From: Punica granatum
Taxonomy: Eukaryota > Streptophyta > Magnoliopsida > Myrtales > Lythraceae
Direction: 5' to 3'
NCBI RefSeq assembly: GCF_007655135.1
Contig: NC_045130.1
Location: forward strand, 30,562,605 to 30,626,604
Length of the DNA: 64,000 nucleotides
This document shows, piece by piece, positions 43,138-54,601 of this stretch. A program made the position numbers and the translations under genes. The stretch's first letter is position 1, and each line of letters opens with the position of its first letter. The notes under the pieces were generated by a model. The model was not told the origin of the DNA and ran no database searches. It was given only the letters and a program-made list of their open reading frames with translations.

Positions 43138-43658
43138 TACCTATAAAAAAAAGTGAATCCACATAGAAAATTGTCAATATTAAATATCATTGACGATGGA
43201 AAAGTGAATTTTGTAATGTTGACGTATGATATTATTTGGGCTGAACTGGGATTGCCGAGAGCATCCGGTCAAGCTCGGACTCGCGGACACTCTATGCAAT
43301 AGAAGCTCTAAACTATGCCAAGATCTAATGCTCAATACCATGTAAAATATATATTGGACACGTAAGCGATTGGGCCTATGTTCAACTAAAAGTTAGAGTA
43401 GGTAGGTTATTGAACTCAATATCTTATAAACTCTAACTGGGGTCTGAGGCAAGCCTTTTGCTAGTAGGTCTCGTCCTTTTAATTTGTCATGTGAGCTCCA
43501 ACCTATGAGAGGTTTGCTATCTTCCTACAGGCATTCAACCGATTTAGCTCAAGTTTTTATTTCAAAGCTCGAAAAGATCAGGTGCTACAAACTTCATTTG
43601 GAGTAGAGAAGACAATATATGTGGATAGCATAAATGTTGCAAGAATTTCATACTCGAA
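43138..43658. other. Intergenic, no gene seen
   Basis: Moderately AT-rich with phrases resembling transposon long terminal regions (for example GGGCTGAACTGGGATTG), but without ends that could be paired. Confidence 0.4.
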
Positions 43659-44196
43659 TTAAAATTTTTCCGATCAAGAGGTGTGGGTGGGGCATGAAGC
43701 CGAAGTCAAAACTCCATTGAAGAGAACAGAAACAAGAGAAGCGTTGTCTGAACATTCTATTTCTCAAGAACTGAAATCCTCAGAAAATTCATATTCATTC
43801 ACCAACGGAGACCTGATATTAAGCAATTATCAGAATTTGAAAGGAGACGAAAAAGGTGACTTCAATTCTAATTCTCTGCCGCCGCTTCTCAGATCTCCGT
43901 TTGGGTCGTGGTTATACTGTACACTGCCTTCAATTCCTTCACGAAGTCCGTTTACCCCAAAGAAGCAGAGCCCCAAGCTATTCTCTCACGAGACCAAATG
44001 GGAGACCATTGTGAATTCCTCGAACTTGCATCACAATCATGTTCGATGCTCTAAGGTAAACATTCCTTTTCCACACTTGGAACTTGCAAATAATCTTCAA
44101 ACCTCATTTGAAGGCTGACTAATCATCATTTGATACGTTCGCTTTCTGCAGGAACTGATTACTCATGCGACCCAGAAACCGAAAACAAAATCATAA
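43659..44196 (+). pseudogene. Orphan two-exon gene remnant of unknown family
   Basis: An open stretch from about 43681 to 44055 ends at a good donor (CTCTAAG|GTAAAC), and a second piece begins after TTTCTGCAG at 44152 and runs in phase to TAA at 44194-44196, adding ELITHATQKPKTKS. The encoded sequence is soluble and Ser/Lys-rich, with a protein-like core SPFGSWLYCTLPSIPSRSPF and LFSHETKWETIVNSS. The frame has no ATG at its left, so it looks like the last two exons of a gene whose 5' part is missing here or lies further left in unrecognised exons. The family was not recognised. Confidence 0.45.
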
Positions 44197-46691
44197 GTCC
44201 CAAAGACATGTAATAGTTGATCATGTAGTTATTAGTCTGTTGTCATGTGATCCGATTCATGTACACATGGCCGGAAGAAATTGAAAGCTTCTTGCCATAT
44301 GACAATTTTTTGGAAGATCTCTTATACTTCCACTCCCTTTTATCACAAGTTGATGCCTTCAACAAGTAATCATCTCATTTAACTTTTGCATGTCGGAATT
44401 CCGACAAAAAGAAAGAGTGGCCACATCATTCGGTTATACATTCCTTTGACGGTGTCTGATTACCTTTTGTTGAGACAATATTGCGAAAACAACCCAAGAT
44501 CGGGAATCACAAACACGAGCAAGCAACAAAGTAGAGGAGAAAATGGAAGGAGAAGTAAGACGCACCGAGGTTTACGTGGTAAAACCCGAAGCAGGAAACA
44601 TTCATGGCACAAAAGCACGGAGAAGATCCACTAGAAGATCAGGAGATTACAACTTACAGGCTCGATTAAGATCCGAAGAAGACTAAGCCTCAAATTCACA
44701 AGAACCCTGACCCTCTCTTCCTTTCCTCCCTCAGAGTGTGTAAAATGTGGTCTTAATAACAAGAGAATACATGGAAGAGATATATAGGTCTTAAATGAGA
44801 TCAAGAGAGGTGGAACAAAGTTGAAATCGGGCTGAAAATTAAGAGAAAACCGGCTCCATGTAGCTCCCAACAAGCAACTGCTCACTCTGCAACTGAGGCT
44901 CGCGGTTGCAGCCTCTTGGACCCGCGGCTGCAGCCCTCATCTGCCCCGGAGTGTCGTGGCTGCAGCCTCCAAGTTACGCGGTTACATTCGTCACTACTTA
45001 ACGACTTCGCTTTTTAAAGCTCTCAACTCGTGATTTATCGACCTTTGAACTACCCCATAAATTAATTTCTTGATTGATAGTTCACGTAATTTGTCCATTT
45101 CCATAATTCACAAATCACGTCTATGTATATTATCTGAATTTAGGATATCGAGAAGACTCAATGTATTTTTCGAGGGCAAGCGTGTGGTATAATGAATTAC
45201 GATTCCATTAAATATATTCATGTTATGTGCAATCCCACACACATCACTCTTTTTTTTCTTTTTTCTTTTTTCTTTTTTCCCTCACAGCGATGTTCTTTAG
45301 ATCTTCTCCATCTCCAAATCTCATGTAACGGAGAAGAAGAGCTCCATTCAAATACCTTGGCCAGTTCTTTCTCTTCCAATTTTTCCACCCAGATGCATGG
45401 TTAGCATCTCTAGCTACGAAATCAAATTATAAAGGGGATTTGATAAAAACCCTTTAATTATGGGTTCATTAGTTATAAGTACATTTTTATACGTTCTCTT
45501 TTTCCAAAGTTAGCATACTGATTTTGTTTCTAAATTGTTTTATCCTGGTAAATGCATCCTTTAGTAATGGAACCAATGCATGGAATGATAGATAGAATAG
45601 TGAAGGATGTCTTGAGGAAGATATTATGTGGAATTTTTTCTATGAGCTAGTTTTCTATGTGCGAGAATTTGTACTTATCAGCTTCTTCATCGCTGCTGAT
45701 ACTACTCCTTTTTCGTATCTAATAATTTTAGACATGTTCAATTTATATATTATCGAATCACACTTGTAATTACTAATTTTGCTCTCTATTTGTTTTACAT
45801 GCATATGATACCTCGGTATATCATCCAGAAGTCCGGTTTCTATTCTATGGCAAATTTATAAGGGCAGGTATATATGATTGCACTTCTTTTGATAATATTA
45901 CTCTTTTTTTTTTCTATACTATAGAATTTGTATGTGAAAATCTTTATATGGTAGATTTAAGTAGCTTTTGCATAGATGTTTTTATAATATAGATGTCTTT
46001 AATTTCTGCAAATGAGCGCACATATATGTGAAATCACTGAAAAAGAATATCCGTCGTACTTGGAAATAATGCTATCTTTTAGTCTATTTGATATTCTATA
46101 TATCGCCTTTTTTATTTGTTCATTCTTTTTTCTGAGGTGATACTTTTATTTTTTTTTCTTAGTTACAAAGAAGGCACGCGTGCTTAGATTTTAATAGATA
46201 AAGAGAAAATAGGTGTACGAGACTTCCATTGCTGAGAACCGAATTCCACTTGATAGAGAGAGTAAAACCTTCAATTCGTAATTGATCTTCCTTTTGACTG
46301 CCTGGAGAATTTAATTCTTGATGGGGAGGTTGATGTATTTGTCATTCCATATCTATCTATACTCATAGTATTTAGATACCAAGAGATCTCAAGACATATT
46401 TTTTAAGAGGAACCATCGAGTGCAATGCATTGACAATATAAAAAATATATAGATTATTTTATATAATCAATGGGTTTTATCATGAGAGAGAAGGAACTTG
46501 GAATAAAACAATCAAAGCAGGAAGAACCATCATCCAATGGTAGAACCGGTGATTTTTATTAATATTTCAGGCATCCGAGCAACACTCAGGCTTATATCTA
46601 GTTAAAGCAAAAAAAGCAGATGTAGTTTATAATTCAGAGGCATATGAAGGAATTTCCTTCTAACATTTTTAGGAGGAAATTGAATTTCCCA
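44197..46691. other. Intergenic; transposon-like segment at 44.47-45.06 kb
   Basis: TGTTGAGACAATATTGCG near 44470 and a CGCACCGAGGTTTACGTGG phrase near 44560 resemble plant LTR sequences, and 44880-45000 holds repeated GC(G)GTTGCAGCCTC/GGCTGCAGCC motifs. No second LTR or target duplication was found. From 45.1 to 46.7 kb only AT-rich DNA with T-rich tracts is seen. Confidence 0.35.
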
Positions 46692-49440
46692 TCTACATAT
46701 TACTAAAATTCACTTGAATGTATAAAATGGGTGCATAACAAATATAATAAAAATGAGTGCACAATAACTGCTATAAAAGAAATTAATTGCAAATTAACAT
46801 GAGTGTTTAAGAAATGTAGCTCTCTTACTTTAACTTGGGTGTATAAAATGAATGCATAATAAATGCAGTAAAATGGGTGCATAAAAAATGTACCTCTCGT
46901 ACAAACTATAGTTTGAATAACTTTGAAAATAAAAGGAAAATAAATGAATGCAATATAAAATAGTAAGTTCGGTCGAATAAAAAGAAATAATAAGTAATTA
47001 AAATAAAAATCCTTATAAAACGAAATAAAAGTCCTCTCAGATTGAATAAATATGAAAATAAAGGTACATAGTAAGTAATTAAGCTTTAATTGACAAACCA
47101 ACTTCAATCTGCCCTCTTTCAATGGAAATAACTAAATGATTGCCTTATAGAAAATAAAGGGACGAAAAAATAAATGCTCACCTTTCAAATTGAACAAATT
47201 TGAAAATAAAAAGGAAAATACTTTCCGATCTATTACAAATAGTAAAATGAAAGTATTTAATCATTAAATATCAAAGTGTTATTAATTAAAAAGAAAATCA
47301 ATCAATTCTAATTTCTAAACTATCCATTTCATCATATATAAGAGAGGAATTTTATAGAAAATAAAAGCATGTTTTACTTTTTCAAGGGAAAGAATAATTG
47401 ATTGCCTTATAAAAAATAAAAGAATTTCAGATCTATTACAAATAGTCAAAAGAAAGTATTTAATCATTAAACGTCAAAGTGTTATTAATTAAGAAAGAAA
47501 ATCAACCAATTCTAAATTGCCAATTTCATAAAATATAAGAAAGGAATTTTATGGAAAATAAAAACATGTTTTACTCTTTAAAGGGAAATAATAATTGACT
47601 GCCTTATAAAAAATAAAAATAAATAAATAAATGCTCGCCTTCCAAATAGAATAAATTTGAAAATAAAAGGAAAATGATTTTCTTGTAGAAAAAGTAAAAA
47701 ATAAGTAATTAATCATTAAATAAGAAAGTGCTATTATTTTTAAAAGATAAACTATGGACAAAATTTTTTTTGACGAATAACAAAGAAACAAAGAACAAAT
47801 TGCCGCATTCCGATTTGAATAAATTGGAAAATAGAAAAGGAGAAAAGTTTTATGATCGATTAGAAAGAACGAACAATAAATGTACGAAGAATAAATGCCC
47901 ACCTTAAAAATGAAAGCTCAACTAAAAAAATAAAAGGAAATAGTGAGTAAAAAAGAAATGAAAAAAAAAGGTAAGTCCAGTCAAATAAAAGGAAATAGTA
48001 AGTAATTAAAATAAGTCCTTATAAAATGAAATAAAAGTCCTTCGAAATTGAATAAATTTGAAAATAAAAGGAAAATAATTTCTGGTCAAATACAAAAAGT
48101 AAACAGTAAGTACCTAATTATTACATGACAAAGTGCTATTAATTAAGAAAACAAACTTTGGACGGAATTTTTTTGAAGGAATAACAAAGAAACAATAAAT
48201 AAATTGCCACCTTCCAATTTGAATAAATTAGAAAATAGAAAAGGAAAAAATTATGATCAATTAGAAAAACCAAACAATAAATGCACGAATAATAAATGTT
48301 TATCTTACAATTATCAGTTATATATAATAAGTTTTTTGGATGAATAACAAAGAAAGAAATAATAAATTGCCACTTTCCGATTTGAATAAATTGGAAAATA
48401 GAAAAGGAAAAAAATTATGATCGATTAGAAAAAACGAAGAATAAATGCCGACCTTACAATTGAAAACGCAACTAAAAAAATAAAAGGAAATAGTAAGTAA
48501 TAAAGAAACGAAAAAAATAGTAAGTCCGGTCGAATAAAAGGAAATAGTAAGTAATTGAAATAAATCCTTATAAAAGGAAATAAAATTCCTTCGAAATTGA
48601 ATAAATTTGAAAATAAAAGGAAAATAATTTCTGGTCAAATACAAAATGTAAATAGTAAGTAATTAATCATTAAATAACAAAGTGCTATAAATTAAGAAAG
48701 AAAAACTATGGACAGAAATTTTTAGGAGGAATAACAAAGAAACGAAAAATAAAATTAACGTGTATATACATAATTTAACATGAAAAATAAAAATTTTTGG
48801 ACAAAAATTAATGAAGTATATATATAATTTATCATAAAAACCAAACATATATATGTACGAGCATATTGAAAAATACTAAAATTTAACATTTTAAAAATAT
48901 GAATAATGAATCATAGAAATGATTACCTTTTAATAAATTCTAAAACAATAAGAAATATATAAAAAAAGTATGTATAAAAAACAGAGTTGATATACGTATA
49001 TATAATGTCTCGTTATATAGAATAATAAAAATCTTTACCCACGAAGGAAGATTATATAAATTGAAAAAAATAATATTATATAGAACAATAACAATCTTTA
49101 TCCAGCAAGAAGATTCCTTAAATTTGAAGAATAACATAAAAGAATAAAAATATATAAAATAATATAATTATACATAACACAAACTAAAATTGTGAAAAAA
49201 TTTAAATAAATTTACAAGACATAATAAGAGCATTGATTATAAAATTATAATTGAACTATTCAATAACATTCATACAACTCTATTGAAAATTACTTTTGAA
49301 AATTGATTATTCATAACTTTTATTTTCAATAATAATAATACTAATAAGTAAATTAATATCTTAAACTATGATCATTATTATCCGTAGAAAATATAAATAT
49401 ATGAACACAAACCCTCGTAACGCATGGTATTGAACACTAG
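46692..49440 (+). mobile_element. Non-autonomous Helitron (copy B) enlarged by internal duplications
   Basis: It starts TCTACATATTACTAAAATTCACTTG after an A and ends ATTGAACACTAG before a T, with a degenerate hairpin region CCCTCGTAACGCATGG just before. The 5' end matches copy A (TAAAATTYACTTG...GGGTGCATAACAAAT), and 48790-49440 is colinear with copy A read on the minus strand. Between them are repeated AT-rich blocks absent from copy A. No Rep/helicase gene is present. Confidence 0.8.
47140..48770 (+). repeat. Internal tandem duplications of about 400 bp in Helitron copy B
   Basis: A unit containing ATTGCCRCHTTCCRATTTGAATAAATTRGAAAATAG, AGTAAGTCCGGTCRAATAAAAGG, GAATAAATTTGAAAATAAAAGG and ATAACAAAGTGCTATTAATTAAG recurs at about 47765-48165 and 48329-48725, with a partial unit at 48166-48328 and older, more diverged ones from 47140. 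All frames through it are low-complexity and are not called. Confidence 0.8.
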
Positions 49441-49441
49441 T

Positions 49442-50036
49442 TTGCATATATATAGTAGTTACATCATTTAACAAACATTGTAAAAACAAATTGAGTTAAT
49501 TGTTGACATTATTAATGTATATTCCTTTATTATGCATATGTATTGGTATGTTTTAAAATGAATTTTTAAGGTTTAGTTAATTGTTGAATTTCAGTCACAT
49601 GCTCAGTAAAAAAATGATAAAAATTTCACAGATCGAATTGCCTATTAGGAGGGAATCACTCGCGGGAAGAGATTCCATTTTTCACATATATTTTCATGAT
49701 TATATCGTATATTTGTATTTTTAGAATTGGTCATCAATGATTTTATTATATCCACCACCGCGTATACGCTTGGGTTTTTGTCTAATTATAATAGATTATG
49801 TTTTAGAAGAGTGACTCAGCTGGATGAATAAGAGGAAATAGGAAACTGCATAGGGCGAACCCGACTTTTGATTCGTAACTTAAGTTGCCATATCATTATT
49901 TTCTGTCCAAAATTAATGAAAATGTATTACGTGCTAGAGTTGAAACGACAAATAAACACATGTATTTATTTATTTATAGAAAATTTTTAAAACACACGCT
50001 AGATTCGAACATTTAGAAAATTATTTTCTTCAACTT
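49442..50036. other. Intergenic, no gene seen
   Basis: AT-rich DNA between Helitron copy B and a MITE upstream of the phosphatase-like gene. No recognised feature. Confidence 0.5.
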
Positions 50037-50310
50037 AGCTCAATTCCACTTATTTTCAATTCAACAATACAATTATTACTTTCCCTATTTTTAAAATTTT
50101 TTTAACTATTCAATTCAATTTTTAATAATAAATTCTCTTAACTATTTATTACATTTTTCATAATTCAATAACACAATCATTACTTAACCATTACTTTATT
50201 TCAATTGCTCATTACTTTCTTACACTTTTTCTCATAATTCAACAATATAATCATTACAAATTAATTAAAATCAAAATTCAATTTAACTCAATTCTAAAAT
50301 CAATCACTTT
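50037..50310. mobile_element. MITE, CAATTCAACAATA family, copy 1
   Basis: It shares CTCATAATTCAACAAT...ATTACAA.TTAATTAAAATCAAAA and TTCTAAAATCAA with the element at 54168-54446. The interior repeats AATTCAAYAAYA three times. Ends are imperfect here. It lies about 230 bp before the start codon of the downstream gene, within its probable promoter. Confidence 0.5.
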
Positions 50311-50409
50311 CTTAATCCCACGAAGGTGGGTTTTTTATTTTTTCCTGTAAAACACCCTCAAGGAGATATTTCAGACAAGGCGAGGACTTCTCTGCTTTCG
50401 ACAAAGCAC

Positions 50410-50433
50410 ATCCATCCATCCATCCATCCATCC
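50410..50433 (+). repeat. (CATC)n microsatellite
   Basis: Six ATCC/CATC units lie in the probable 5' leader of the phosphatase-like gene. Confidence 0.9.
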
Positions 50434-50538
50434 GCTTCCACCTCCATTTCCACTGCTCCTCTCCCAAGCGCCTTAACAGCTGCTGCTGCTGCTCAGTCTC
50501 TCAGTTCTTTCCCCCATCACCCCCCGAACCGCAAGAAG

Positions 50539-53415
50539 ATGATCTGTGGACTCGTCGCTTCCACCAATATTTTTCCCTCGGCTTTTACCTCTTTCTCCAA
50601 TCTCGAGCGGCCCAAGAAGCTCCTCCTCCAATGGCGTTCTTCAGGACCCCTTCCCGTGCACTGCTCTGCTTCCAGTCCTCGCATGTCCTTAGCCACCGGT
50701 GTGTTGATAACTTTAGCTCTTAATCTCGCCATTTCTGCGGTGATAACGAACGACGCAGCCAATCGCTTATTTTCAGGTTATGCCGCAGTATTGGATTAGA
50801 GAAGAAATGGGTTCTGAGAATTTCTTGTTTACTTATCGAAAGCTCGGTGGTTCAAGTTTGAGCATACCCTTTTATGCTTAAATTTCATAACTTGGCCGCA
50901 GAGACAATTATACGAGCTGCATTCGACTAAATTTGCAGAGAAGAGGATCGTATTGGATAGCGAAGAGAGAGTTTAGTGTAATTTTTGTTCTCATTTTAGT
51001 TTAACAAAATCTGCAACGAGTGTTGAAAATACTTTTTGATGCTCAAATTTCATAACTTGGCCAAAGAGAGAATCTTATGAGTTGCGATGCCACTAAAATC
51101 GTCGAGAAGAGGATTGTATCATACCCGATAGTGAAGATAGAGTTTAATGTAGGTATCATTCTCATCATAGTTTGAATAATCTGTGTCTCTTGATTGAGTT
51201 TCCTAAACCCAAAAACAACTCTGTGTGAAATTTGGGAATTTGCCCTGATCATGCTTTTGATCTTACGGGTGAATGAGGGCATGATAAACCTTGATCAAGG
51301 ACTTGCTGAATCTGTTAAGTTTCAGGCTGAAGAAGGTTAATTGTGGTTTCGTTTGGTGCAGAAACTGAGGGGGCCGAGCCTCCTTTAACCGGTGGTTCTT
51401 ATGATTTCTTGAGCGCAACCACATCGCTTACGGAGAAAATGTTGGAATGTCCGAAGAAGGTCACTCTTGTAAGGCACGGGCTTAGCTCTTGGAACGAAGA
51501 AAGTAGAGTTCAGGTTTGTATCTTCTCACCATAAAGATGGTCAATAGATAATTTCTCGGTCGCAGCATATGGAAACATAACTTGGGACTGAAACCTGTGG
51601 GTTGATACTATCGAAGTGGCTGATTTTTCAAAAATATATTATGCTTGTAAGAAGGCATACCAGTGATATATGAGGCGCTGTTCAATAGCTTATCATTTAT
51701 CGTAAAACTTATTGGAATGTGCTTAGCTTGGGACATCCAACATGTCTTAACTATAATGTTACAGGGAAGCTCGAACCTCTCTGTGTTGACTGAAACTGGA
51801 GTGATGCAAGCCGAGAGGTGCAAGGTAGCCTTGTCGAATAGACATTTTGATCAGTGCTTCTCGAGTCCAATATCTCGGGCAAAGGTTCTCTTTAGTCTGT
51901 TGATTTTCTTCTTCTTCTTCTTTTTTTTTTTTTTGGGTTCCGTTTCCTTCTTTTTGAAATGTATGTATATCAGTTTCTTATTCAAGTCTCTGGTGCAGTC
52001 AACTGCTGAAGTCATATGGAAAGGGAGGGAAGAGCCACTGGTTTTTCTCGATTCGCTTAAGGAGGCTCATTTGTTTTTCCTTGAAGGCATGAAAAATGGT
52101 CTGTTCTCTTCTTCCACATGCGTAATGTGTGGATCTCACAATTCGCCTCCTTTTTTGCATTTCAATGGTTTCCACAGTTGAAAGTTGCCTGTGAAATACC
52201 ACACTTTTTTAGAGCAAACACCAACCTCCGACGAAGTAGTTAGGCGTCAGGGGGCTCGTTTGCCCACAGAAAATTTTTCAGCTCTATGTTCAAATTGAGA
52301 AAGCTAATCAGAGGACATAACATGGAAAACACAAGAAAATGAAAAACTGAAAAGGAAAACCTAAACACGAACGCAATGCGCCTAGTCTTCTTGTTTTCTT
52401 TTATTACTCTATATGTACTAAATCAAATTCAGAATTTGGAGGCAGCTGAAGCTCGGGCGATATATCCGAGAGAGTACACGACATGGAGGGAGGACCCATC
52501 TAACTTCAGTGTGAACGGAGTTTACCCTGTTCAGAAGCTGTGGGGAACAGCAAGGGAGGCTTGGAGGGAAATCTTGATCTCACCTGTTAGCTCTTCTACC
52601 TTATCAAGTTGTTATTGCAACGATCCGTGTCTATGTTCTTCATTTGAGGTGATTGATGATTAACGCTTGCTCTTTTCACCAGGGAAAGGACTTCTTGGTC
52701 GTGACTCACAAATCAATGCTGAGAGCATTGGTCTGCACATCTCTTGGTCTTGGACCCGAGAGGTGCATAATATTCGTCCATAGTTGTTTTCCGTTTCCAA
52801 CTTTCACTTTGTTTGACAGGTTATTTGAGTAGGGATACTTGAAACTAAATAATGCCCGCCCTACTCAGTATTCCCCATCTTACCTGCAGGGGCCTGTGTT
52901 TTTCCTTCATCAGTCGCAATAATCTAGAACAGATAATGAACACGGCATTTGATAATTCTCAATTATTTTGCTAGTACAGCCTAATGTCAAAGTTACGGAA
53001 TAGGCCACGTACATACCACTGACCTTATTGGGACAGGATATGACCTCAGACCTCTGTGTCCTCGACTTCTGAGGAGCCACGAACTAAAGAATGTTTATGT
53101 GCATTATGTCCTTGTTTCAGCTAAAACACTAGCACATTAAAAATTGACATCTAAAAAGGTAGCTCTTGTTTTGATGTTTTCCGTAGTTTCTAGTCTGTCA
53201 GCAATGCTATATCTTCTTGGCAATGAGGAACATGTTTTTGTTTTTTTTGGGAACGACTCCTCCTGAATTCCTTCTTTGGGCTCATCAGGTTCCGGGCAGT
53301 AGATATCAACAATGGCGGGATCTCCATTTTCAACTTCAACACCAAAGGAGAAGCAATGCTCCAGGCCTTAAACATGACTGCCCACATGTATAGCGATTAC
53401 TACTACATTTACTAG
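50539..53415 (+). CDS. Phosphoglycerate-mutase-like phosphatase, probably plastid-targeted
   Basis: Seven exons in continuous phase (50539-50776, 51362-51513, 51765-51884, 51999-52098, 52446-52585, 52683-52762, 53289-53415) give 318 residues. The histidine-phosphatase core is complete: the catalytic LVRHG motif with Arg117 and His118, the conserved acid in LKEAHLFFLEG (Glu192), and the second histidine in VVTHKSM (His259). The first about 60 residues are Ser-rich with few acidic residues (MICGLVASTNIFPSAFTSFS), fitting a chloroplast transit peptide. Close plant relatives are annotated as 2-carboxy-D-arabinitol-1-phosphatase-like, which remove Rubisco inhibitors, but substrate cannot be told from these motifs. 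The first in-frame ATG after the upstream stretch is used. Frames upstream start without ATG. Confidence 0.9.
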
Positions 53416-53918
53416 CAGACTGGAGATGACTGAGAAGTCAAAGTCCAGAAGCTGTGAAGTAGCTACGGATTACTTCATTAAAGATCCATTTTTAGAGTCT
53501 CCTCTGCTAGTGGATTTGTATTTCCTGATGATCTGTGAACACTCTTTGCATATTTCTGCAACACAAGGGATGCCATTCAGTCCTTTCCCGATAGACTATT
53601 CTCGATATTACTCGGAAATGTAAAGTTATGTAAATAATTGGAGTTTTGGATGCTCAATTGGCAGTTCTTTTCTCCATACACTATATATATAGAGAGGTGA
53701 AAGCAGGAAAGTAACTACCTAAAGGAAAATGAATGGGGCCTACCAACGTGGATTCGTTCAAGTGGTTTGGTGATTGTTTTATTTAAACAAAGTTTCGGAT
53801 TCGAGTCATTGTGAATGTAGAAAATTCATATAAGGAGAGATTTATTTCTTAATGGACCGATCTCGTTTGATTGGTTAGTCGGGAATTAATTGGGTTTTCG
53901 GATATCAAGGTTCATATC
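53416..53918. other. Intergenic, no gene seen
   Basis: It includes the probable 3' UTR of the phosphatase-like gene up to about 53640. The stretch GTGGTTTGGTGATTG...TTTCGGATTCGAGTC near 53760-53815 resembles tRNA-derived or LTR repeat phrases, but no ends were found. Confidence 0.4.
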
Positions 53919-54098
53919 GAAAATACACATTTTCCAATTTAAAAATTTTAACTTTAACTTTAACTCAACACACTACACAACAAAAACACACATTTCCCAA
54001 GTCAAATTTATAATCATATCTCATTTGTCATTTTCCACAATCAAAATCAAAATCAAAATCAAAGTAACTTTAACTCTGAATCCAAACGGCCCCTAAAT
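53919..54098. mobile_element. MITE, TTTAAC-repeat family, copy 3 (left end lost)
   Basis: Colinear with copies 1 and 2 from the second TTTAAC run to the right end CTGAATCCAAACGGCCCC. The left terminal part is missing or diverged. Confidence 0.7.
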
Positions 54099-54167
54099 TT
54101 TCATTATGTATTACAACGTTTTGTTTAACTTAAAATTTTTATGACTTTGATTGGTAAGTAAATATTT

Positions 54168-54446
54168 TATCCCGTTTGATTTTGCAATCTGATTTTAAAA
54201 TTTTAACTTTAACTCTAACTCTACTCACTACATAATAAAAAATCAAACTCTTTCAATTAAAAAAGGTGACCCCCTATATATAAACTCACATGCAACTTTT
54301 TTAACAATTCAACAACATAATTATTACACAATCATCATTTTCTCTTAACTATTCATTATTTTTTCTCATAATTCAACAATAAAATTATTACAACTTAATT
54401 AAAATCAAAACTCAACTTTAAATTCTAAAATCAAACACACCATACG
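54168..54446. mobile_element. MITE, CAATTCAACAATA family, copy 2
   Basis: The left end CCGTTTGATTTTGCAAT and the reversed right end CCGTATGGTGTGTTTGATTTTAGAAT form terminal inverted repeats. The interior matches the element at 50037-50310. It lies 155 bp before the start codon of the DYW gene. Confidence 0.65.
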
Positions 54447-54518
54447 GTTGAGAGATTTTGTATTCCGAGATTGCGACCTTATCTGCATAAAAGATGTCTT
54501 CTTTGATGGCAAGGATGG

Positions 54519-54526
54519 TATATAAG
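54519..54526 (+). promoter_or_regulatory. Probable TATA box of the DYW PPR gene
   Basis: TATATAAG 76 bp before the start codon, at a spacing that leaves a leader of roughly 45 bases. Confidence 0.5.
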
Positions 54527-54601
54527 AATTGGGCTGTCATTCAAACATCCCACTTTCCCTCCATATCTCTCTCATCAGTCTTCTGTTGATGGCAAATTCT
54601 A

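Noticed and set aside
44470..45060. Solo LTR
   Set aside because: TG start and a typical ACCGAGGTTTACGTGG phrase are present, but a CA end and a 5-bp target duplication could not be found.
46703..49137. Several hydrophobic, Phe/Ile/Tyr-rich minus-strand frames
   Set aside because: They are translations of AT-rich duplicated Helitron sequence; no conserved motif and composition follows base content.
50326..50538. Possible longer N-terminus of the phosphatase-like protein
   Set aside because: The open frame has no ATG before 50539; the sequence contains a CATC microsatellite and looks like leader.
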